In this document: piece after piece, positions 57,600 to 64,000 of the stretch
Numbering within the stretch: position 1 is the stretch's first letter
Layout: the number at the start of each line of letters is the position of its first letter
Origin: Erythrophleum ivorense
Taxonomy: Eukaryota; Streptophyta; Magnoliopsida; Fabales; Fabaceae
Assembly (NCBI GenBank): GCA_026724425.1
Contig: JAIUCV010000117.1
Coordinates: 2,141,501 to 2,205,500 of the forward strand
Length of the DNA: 64,000 nucleotides
Direction: 5' to 3'
Position numbers and translations under genes: made by a program
Notes under the pieces: model-generated
What the model saw: the letters and a program-made list of their open reading frames with translations, nothing else
Told to the model about the DNA's origin: nothing
The model's database searches: none

Positions 57600-59070
57600 A
57601 AATGAAGATGCCATTTGTAGTATTTTGATGTTGTTTGTAGGGTAAGTTGTTCCTTTTTGGAGTTTGATATAGCTTGGAAAGATGCTTTAATTAGTCCTTA
57701 GTATGTAGTCATAAGATTAGAGGTTGGAGAGGTTTATAACTATGTGTGTACTACATGTGGTTACTTTTTAACTAACTATGATTATGATCTTTAGGAGTTA
57801 GGAGTTTGGACTTTGGAGGAGGAGGCTTAATCTAGTGTTTTGCTCATTTAATTTCGGTTTCTACATTTCCGATTGTATTGGTGGTTTGTGACATTTCTGG
57901 AATGATCTTATTTCTTCTTTTTGTTTAAAGTTCTTCTTTTTCAATTTGCAACAATTCGTTACACAATACGAAAAGAGTTTCAATGACTTGAACCAATTGC
58001 ATCTTGCTTATGTTTATGTCGATAATCATTCAAATGTATATGTTCTTTTGTCCCGTAATGAGAAAATTTCACTTGGTTTCGGTGTTTTTTTCTCATGAAT
58101 TCAACTACAAAGAACTGTATATGCATGTGATTTGTCACCATGAAGCTCCCAAATTTGATCTAACCCAGAGTGTTCTTCAACCAAATACTACGGTATGTAT
58201 AAAAGAAATGGTCTTAGAGTCAGAAGTAGCATTTCATATTGTACAAGTGGGAGGATTGTGAGTATAAGTATAAGTAAAATGATCATTGCAGAAACTCAAA
58301 TTTCTAGAAATTCTTACCTTGTATCTTGTAAGACTTGATATATCTAAGATTACTCTCCTAATAACTGTTTGGGCAACTAACTTCGCCAACATACAAATTA
58401 ATAATGAAATATCTAGAGAAGAGAACAAAACCAATACAAAACGTGGACCTTTTTAGATCACACGCACTAATTATTGCCAAATGAAAACAATTTATATAGA
58501 TCCCTAATGCTTACAACAAGAAATTTCATAAATTGACACACATGAACAAAAACCTAAAATTTTGGCTAGATCTTTATCTGTTTTGAATAATTCTCGTATT
58601 TTTTTTTTTTTTTTCAAACGAATAATTCTCGTAATTATATCCATACTATTGACTGATAGAAATTTGTTTCTATTTACTGATTTAGGTTTTATGGCTCTGC
58701 ATGTTAAGAGAGTGTTAAATTGTTAGTACAAAAATCAGAACGGTCCAATCAGCTCTTGATTTTTCACTTTTACTCAAAATTATTAAACTTAAACTTAAAC
58801 TTTTTTTTTTTAATAGTAAAAAAGCGCCGCGTGTACCCCAAAGCTTACAAGTGTCAAACTGTCAATGTTGTTAAAGACTCTCTCCTCTTCCTCTGTCTCC
58901 ACAAGTTGCTCCGATACCCCCAAACTGAAAAATTCAGAAAATCCGGTTTGCTTTTTCTCTGTAGAATCTTTGATTATTCGCCGGAGTTTCATCACATTCT
59001 TAGATCACTGGTAGGTTTGGTGAAATTTCGATTTCTCTTTCTCTGCGTGAAACAGTTGATATAGATAACC
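57600..59070. other. spacer between the two GeBP-like genes
   Basis: 57600-57980 matches the downstream flank of copy 2 (for example ATTTCTGGAATGA and CAACAATTYGTTACACAAT). 58822-59070 matches the upstream flank of copy 1. So the duplicated unit includes promoter and 3' flank. The middle is AT-rich with no gene. Confidence 0.5.
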
Positions 59071-59990
59071 ATGTCGACTCCGGCTTCACAATCCCTCTCC
59101 GAACGACAATCCCAGCGGAAACATGCAGAAGCAGAAGAAGAAAAGACAAAGAAGAAGAGAAGCAAAACCAAGAAATCGGCTTCTTCGCCGGTACAGATCA
59201 ACCCGATCTGGAACGAGCAAGATGAGCTCGCTCTGTTAAAGGTCTCTCTCTCTCTCTCTTCTGCTTCATCATCGTTTGATTGATTCATTAAATTTCTCAC
59301 TAGAATATTTTTTTAAAAAAGGAATTAGTGGATTATCAAGCTAAGACTGGACTCCAATCCAAGGTTGATTGGAAAGCTTTTCATCGTTTCGTCGGAGATT
59401 CCATCGCTGCGAGATTCTCTAAAAAGCAGATACGGAGTAAGATGAGAGACTTGAAAGAGAGATTCCTTACTCGCATGGAGAAAATCAATCCAGGAGACGA
59501 TCCGATCTTTAGTGAGGAAGAGGAAGCTTTTGGATATTCCAACATGATTTGGGGCCAAAATGATTCTGATTTTGCTAATGATGACATCAAGAATGTCATC
59601 GTAAGTTATATCATTTTTTTTTAATTCAGCTTTTTGTGTGTTGGTTTGTTATAAGTTATTAAAAACCTATCATATGGGTTTGGTTTGTTGAATCAGGAGA
59701 ATGTTGAACCTTGGAATGCTGGTATGAAAACTGAATCTAGTGATGGTAATGATGGTATTGATGCTGATGATGATGAGTGGTTGCGGGATGCTTTTGAGAC
59801 GTTGGTGTCTTGGCGAGGTTTGAGCGATTATCAGAAGAAGTTTCAGCTTGGGAAGTTGATGAATCTTGCAAGGGTTAAAAGAAAAGAGTTGAGTGATGAA
59901 TGGAAAGCGTTATGCTCTGAGGAAGCCAAATTGAAGACCAAGATGCTTAGGATTACCGCAAACCTTGCCGAGACTGCAAATTATATCTAG
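59071..59990 (+). CDS. GeBP/storekeeper-like (DUF573) transcription regulator, copy 2
   Basis: Three exons: 59071-59241, 59322-59600, 59697-59990; 247 residues. Same plan as copy 1: basic N-terminus (KKRSKTKKSAS), NPIWNEQDELALLK, then ELVDYQAKTGLQSKVDWKAF, RFVGDSIAARFSKKQIRSKM and ERFLTRMEKI, then LSDYQKKFQLGKLMNLARVK. It keeps the ELVDYQAKTG start of the DUF573 block, where copy 1 reads GFVAYRAKGHLP, so copy 2 looks closer to the ancestral form. Exon 2 has the same length (279 bp) in both copies. Confidence 0.82.
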
Positions 59991-61033
59991 TCTCTTTTAT
60001 AACAAAGTTGTTCCTTTTCAAGTTGTGCGCTTGGGAAGATGTGACTATACGTATGTACTAAATGTGGTTACTTTCAACTTAACTATGGTTTAATCATTAT
60101 CATGTTTTGGAGTTTTGGACAAGCTTAATCTTAGTGTTTTGCTCTGGTTTTCTGTAATAATTCAACATTATTATTATATGTGAAATTCTGATTGTATTAG
60201 TGGCTTGTGGCATTTCTGGAATGAGCTTACTGTAAAGCTCTTCTCTTTTCAAAAACATTACTGGGAGAAAAGGACAAAAAAGAATCGAGTGAAAGTTGCA
60301 ACAATTTGTTACACAATTTAGAGGAGATGTCCATTGCTCTCTCATACAAAACAAGTTTGAGAGATATCTTGAGAAGGTCAGCTTCATACAAGGAGGCTTT
60401 CCTTAGAGCTTCTCAGTAAGGACCCGAAGTTATATATCCGACGACGAGAGCCCTTAAAAGAAGAAGGTTTAAGCGGTGTTATAAACAAGAAATCCGTACA
60501 TCAAAAGCCACCGATCTCAACCTTATTTTACTGACAATATGTTCTAATTATTCCTCTGCTGATGTGGATTCGTGAATACTTGTATTCCATGACTATTTGG
60601 TTCTTGTTATAGCCTCTTGCTTCTTCAAGAATCAAGATACTATCAATTAAGAAAGTTTCTACTTTACGGAAGATCTCACTGGTATTAGTTTTATTTTACA
60701 GGGTTTCTTGCTTGTGTCCGATTTTGCATTTTAATCGGATCTGACCAAAACTGAATGCCTCACAAATTTGTAACTTACCAAATAGAAAAGCTGAGTTTAC
60801 CTGAGAGAGACCTAACAAAGGTTCTTAATGTCTTATGACCAAAGTGTCTAATACAAAGCTAAAGGTACGCCCTAAAAGTTTCAGGACCCATACTCACAAA
60901 TATGATGATTATGTTTCTTTCTAACAACATCAAAACGAGAGAGAGAGAGAGATGCGACGAACAGACATACAAAGATCAGTGGAAGGAAGCAACTTCAAAC
61001 GAAACACAGGCTTCTAGAGCAAAGAGCTAGCTT
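59991..61033. other. spacer between GeBP-like copy 2 and ARF8
   Basis: 3' flank of copy 2, then the 3' UTR of ARF8 on the minus strand. A GA microsatellite lies at about 60939-60951. No gene. Confidence 0.45.
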
Positions 61034-63659
61034 CTAGAGATGGTTCGGGTTTTGCGGGAAAGACCCGCCACTACCTTCGCCATGATCTCCCATTTGCTGC
61101 ACATCTTCCGGCGATAGTATCTTTATGTACCAAACATTATTCACAAATGACCTGCACAACAACATTTTCCACATACCACAACAAGCTTTAATTTCAAGAA
61201 TTGATCCCAAATGTAACATACAGATCCAACAAAGATTAGTGTTTAAACTTACTCCCACGGGTCGTCGCCAAGGAGAAGAATATCATTTTCCTTGTCAACG
61301 AATACAAGCTGCCAGCCTGATCTAAGGGGGTCTTCCAACAACCCTTCGATAGCAAACATCTTCCCTAACTCTTCTCGCAGCTCGTGGTAGCTGCTGAATC
61401 GGGAGATGTCTAGTGAACGCCCTACCGAACCAGATTTATAAACCTGCAAAGAAAGTCAGTATCTTTTTTCTTATAGAGAGACAGAAGAGCCACAAAGAAA
61501 GTCGTTTTGGTGAAGCACCTTTACAAAGTTCTTGGTTTCGGTGGAGGACGGGTTAATCTGTCCAGCTCCATGCAAAAGCTCATGAGTTGTGTCTTGCATG
61601 CAGCTATACAAGGAGTTCTGAAACCCTGAATCTGTTAGTGACATAGGGGATGCTTCAGCATCTCCTGATGAAGAACCAAAGCGAGGGAGGAAAAGTCCAG
61701 AGTCGGTATCAACGCCGAAAAGAGAAGGATTCTGCGGGTTTAGGTTCAGATTCCCGGTTTCTAGAGCAAGACTTTTCCCCGCATAAGCTTGTGGAAGTGA
61801 CAACGGTTCGGAGAATGTGTTGGATGCTGCTTTCGGAGACCAACCTTCATTCGTTAACTGCTCAGGCAGTACTGACTGACCGGTTATAGAGAAGTTCAAG
61901 AGATTGTTACCATCTCCAGAACCAGGAGAAGCAGAGTTTAGTTGCAGTGGACTAACTGTTGTTGCAAATTTGTTGCCTGAGTCAGTAAAATCTGACTTCA
62001 TGAACGACGGTGAAGGCATATCCGAATGCTGCCACTGTTGAAGATGGCCACCGTTTTGCATTTTGAAAGCATTAAGATACGCATTTTGGTCCGGTTGCTG
62101 TAACTGCTGCTGCTGCTGCTGCTGCACAGCTTGTTGGTTACTAACTTCTTGCCGCATGTTCTGCTGAGGAAGACTCTCACTCATGATCTGAGTTTGAGCA
62201 TGCAGAAGATGGCGTGACGCCGCTTGTTGCTGCTGGTGAAGTATCAAATCAGAATTGTGGGAAGCAGCTGATTGTTGTTGAAGATATTGGTGGTGGTGAG
62301 GATCTTGCAGCTGGACAAACTGTTGTTGTCTGAGAGGATCTCCACCGCCGATGTTCTGCAATCCAGCTGCTAACATGGCTTGGTATTGCTGATTATTAGT
62401 ATCGTTCCCCAGTTGAGTGAGATCCATCCTTTGTTGCATCCATGGAAACAAACCAACAGATGGATAGTTTAGAGGAAGCAAACCTTGCTCCTCTCCACCT
62501 CCTCCTCCCCCTCTTAGCCATGTTAGACCACTTCCTAATTCACCTCTTCCATCTGCAAAACACTCTTAAGAGTTACTCATTTCTATGAACAAACATATTT
62601 GAGCTAGAATCACAAACTAAATATCTGAGTGACAGTAAGAGATCTATGGCCTATGATTCACAAAACTTGTTGATAACAGTTAGGAGAAGAGAGAGCCATA
62701 CCGTGAGATGTGCCAGCATGCCAAGGACGTTTTAGCCTGAGAGGAAACAGAGATGGATACATGGGAAAGGTAGTAAGAGGCTCTATCTCCCATAGCGAAA
62801 CCCGCGGCTGTCTCTCCCCTGCAGTAGATTCATCCCAACCAACCTACACCAATAAGACCTTCAATGTCAATGGACTAAATCATCAGAATCTAAATGGAGG
62901 GATGGGATTAAATAGTGTTACCTTGACAGATCGCCAATGAGAGTTTGGCCAACGAACAGAATCAAGATCACTGATACCAGTAATAGTACCCATGTACCTG
63001 GAAAGTGTCCCTTGCCTCTGTCAGAATTACATGTTAAAGCAAATATGTGTAACGTAATGATATAACTTTCTCAGTTTCAACATTGCATCATCACCTGCGG
63101 ACGCTAGACTCTTCTGTCTCGAAGAGCATGCGAAAACGCATCCCAACTGAAATACGCGTGTGGAAAACGGCTTTAATGTACTTGGAAAGTTGTATCACAA
63201 ACTCAGATGGACTAGCCCTGAACATGAAGAGAAAGATTAGTAGAACATATCTTCCCAGATATACATATATATATATAACGAAAGAGAAGAAGAAGAAGAA
63301 GAAAAAGAAGAAGATGCAGATTCTTCAAACCTTGGATGGAAGAAAACGGTGAAACAGCTGTTAGTTGCAGAAGCATGAGCAGCAGCAGCAAGGAGTCCAA
63401 TATGCATGCTATCACTAGATAACACAGATGATGGCACAATAGTCTGTGGCCGAGTAGCACGACGAATTCCCAAAAAGAGTTGATTCTTTTCATTCCTAAC
63501 AATGAGAAACACGGTCAAAGATATAATCACAACATACAGAAGTTAACATAGAACAAAAGAAAATAAACCTAATGAATATGACAGAATCTCCAGCTACTAG
63601 TCGCTTGGCACTGACAAAGACACTCCACCCTGTAGTTAGGAGATGCCGTTTGGGCTGTC
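61034..63659 (-). CDS. ARF8: auxin response factor 8, 3' part (5' end outside window)
   Basis: ARF8 is an activating auxin response factor that controls fruit set, stamen and hypocotyl growth. Visible exons: 63659-63569, 63495-63331, 63217-63095, 62997-62922, 62843-62702, 62552-61519, 61443-61253, 61151-61034; about 646 residues. They hold the end of the B3 DNA-binding domain (KRHLLTTGWSVFVSAKRL), the auxin-response domain (ASATNSCFTVFFHPR...RISVGMRFRMLFETEES) and a Gln-rich activation region. The PB1 domain follows (VYKSGSVGRSLDISRF...DKENDILLLGDDPWE) with its basic Lys and acidic OPCA patch, so homo- or heterodimerisation is expected. The transcript carries a miR167 site at 61304-61324. ARF6 is the closest alternative; the PB1 and C-terminal residues and the neighbours fit ARF8 (At5g37020 from memory). 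Confidence 0.93.
61304..61324 (-). promoter_or_regulatory. miR167 target site in ARF8 mRNA
   Basis: On the transcript strand the 21 nt read TAGATCAGGCTGG and then CAGCTTGT. This pairs with miR167 except for a central mismatch and the last bases, matching the known ARF6/ARF8 site. It lies in the exon encoding the PB1 domain (DPLRSGWQLVFVD). Confidence 0.85.
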
Positions 63660-64000
63660 CTGCATAATCACACCAGAACTATGTCAGGTAAAAAACAAAG
63701 CAGGATTCAAATAAATTGGCTTAATATCAACAAGTATGTAAGTTTATTTGGTTAAGGTTCTAATATCTTCGACATTTCAATTCCAAGAACCAGAGAGTCT
63801 TTATGCATATAACGCAACCCTTTCGGCTGATTCTTGATTCTAAACTTTTTTCAGACATTCTTCTTGCTTTTCTAGTTTCTAGTCCTTATAATCTGATTTA
63901 TTGTTCCATGTCTATCAACAAGTAATAGATCCAACTTCCAATGTATGACACAACGACAAGAACACAAAGAAAACGAAGTTTCTCTAACTTAACCAAACAA
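63660..64000 (-). other. ARF8 intron
   Basis: Intron sequence upstream of the exon starting 63659. No coding match was found up to the window end, so at least 341 bp of intron separates it from the next upstream exon. Confidence 0.6.

Noticed and set aside
62095..62130. Gln repeat as a pathogenic-type expansion in ARF8
   Set aside because: A short (CTG)n coding Gln tract of 7-8 residues is normal in the middle region of activating ARFs.
1..64000. tRNA genes, CRISPR arrays and bacterial operons
   Set aside because: No tRNA B-box with a foldable cloverleaf was noticed by eye. Regular arrays here are plant tandem repeats without CRISPR spacing.

Overview
The window is nuclear DNA from a flowering plant of the Arabidopsis lineage (Brassicaceae). 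The evidence is short GT-AG introns, AT-rich spacers and plant-specific families (ARF, RVE, WSD, GeBP, sucrose synthase). The gene order ZPR1 - TMN - WSD1 - ARM - RVE2 - HAD - SUS5 - SEN1-like helicase - GeBP-like - ARF8 matches, from memory, the chromosome 5 region At5g37340 to At5g37020 of A. thaliana. Several proteins differ from the thaliana versions I remember, so a close relative such as A. lyrata or A. halleri is likely. The species is inference; the family assignments are read from the translations.

Layout. 1-2608: 3' part of a ZPR1 zinc-finger gene (+). 3480-4095: four diverged copies of a ~165-bp repeat. 4440-7389: a nine-transmembrane endomembrane protein (+). 8109-8600: a broken LINE ORF1. 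8788-16991: a complete Mutator-like element of the VANDAL type with three apparently intact genes: MuDR transposase (+), a GRF zinc-finger/coiled-coil protein (+) and a seven-exon DUF1985 protein (-, VANC-like). 18031-18567: a possible small four-exon gene (-). 19096-22040: WSD1-type wax ester synthase (-). About 23.0-23.6 kb: LTR-element debris. 24408-25609: small armadillo-repeat protein (-). 26-30 kb: gene-free, with T-rich and tandemly duplicated repeats. 30089-36737: Ty1/Copia retrotransposon (-) with both LTRs and a 5-bp target duplication. 37741-39433: RVE2/CIR1 MYB factor (+). 40160-42200: HAD/FCP1-like protein (+). 42731-48272: SUS5 (-), with a Helitron in its last intron. 49349-49815: a tandem C/D snoRNA gene with Site II, telo-box and TATA. 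50256-51212: microsomal GST-3-like gene (-) with a one-base deletion. 51593-54465: SEN1/UPF1-like helicase (-) with one in-frame stop. 56368-57599 and 59071-59990: tandem GeBP/storekeeper-like genes (+). 61034-63659: 3' part of ARF8 (-), with a miR167 site.

The most interesting system is the VANDAL. VANC proteins of A. thaliana VANDALs are sequence-specific anti-silencing factors that recognise short motifs clustered in their own element. Here the VANC-like gene, the transposase gene and candidate motif clusters are all present: TAGTATTAC three times within 246 bp upstream of the transposase, and ACCAG-rich tandem repeats between the convergent 3' ends. The element looks autonomous and may carry its own counter-silencing module. 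The other genes are ordinary single-copy plant genes and form no operon.
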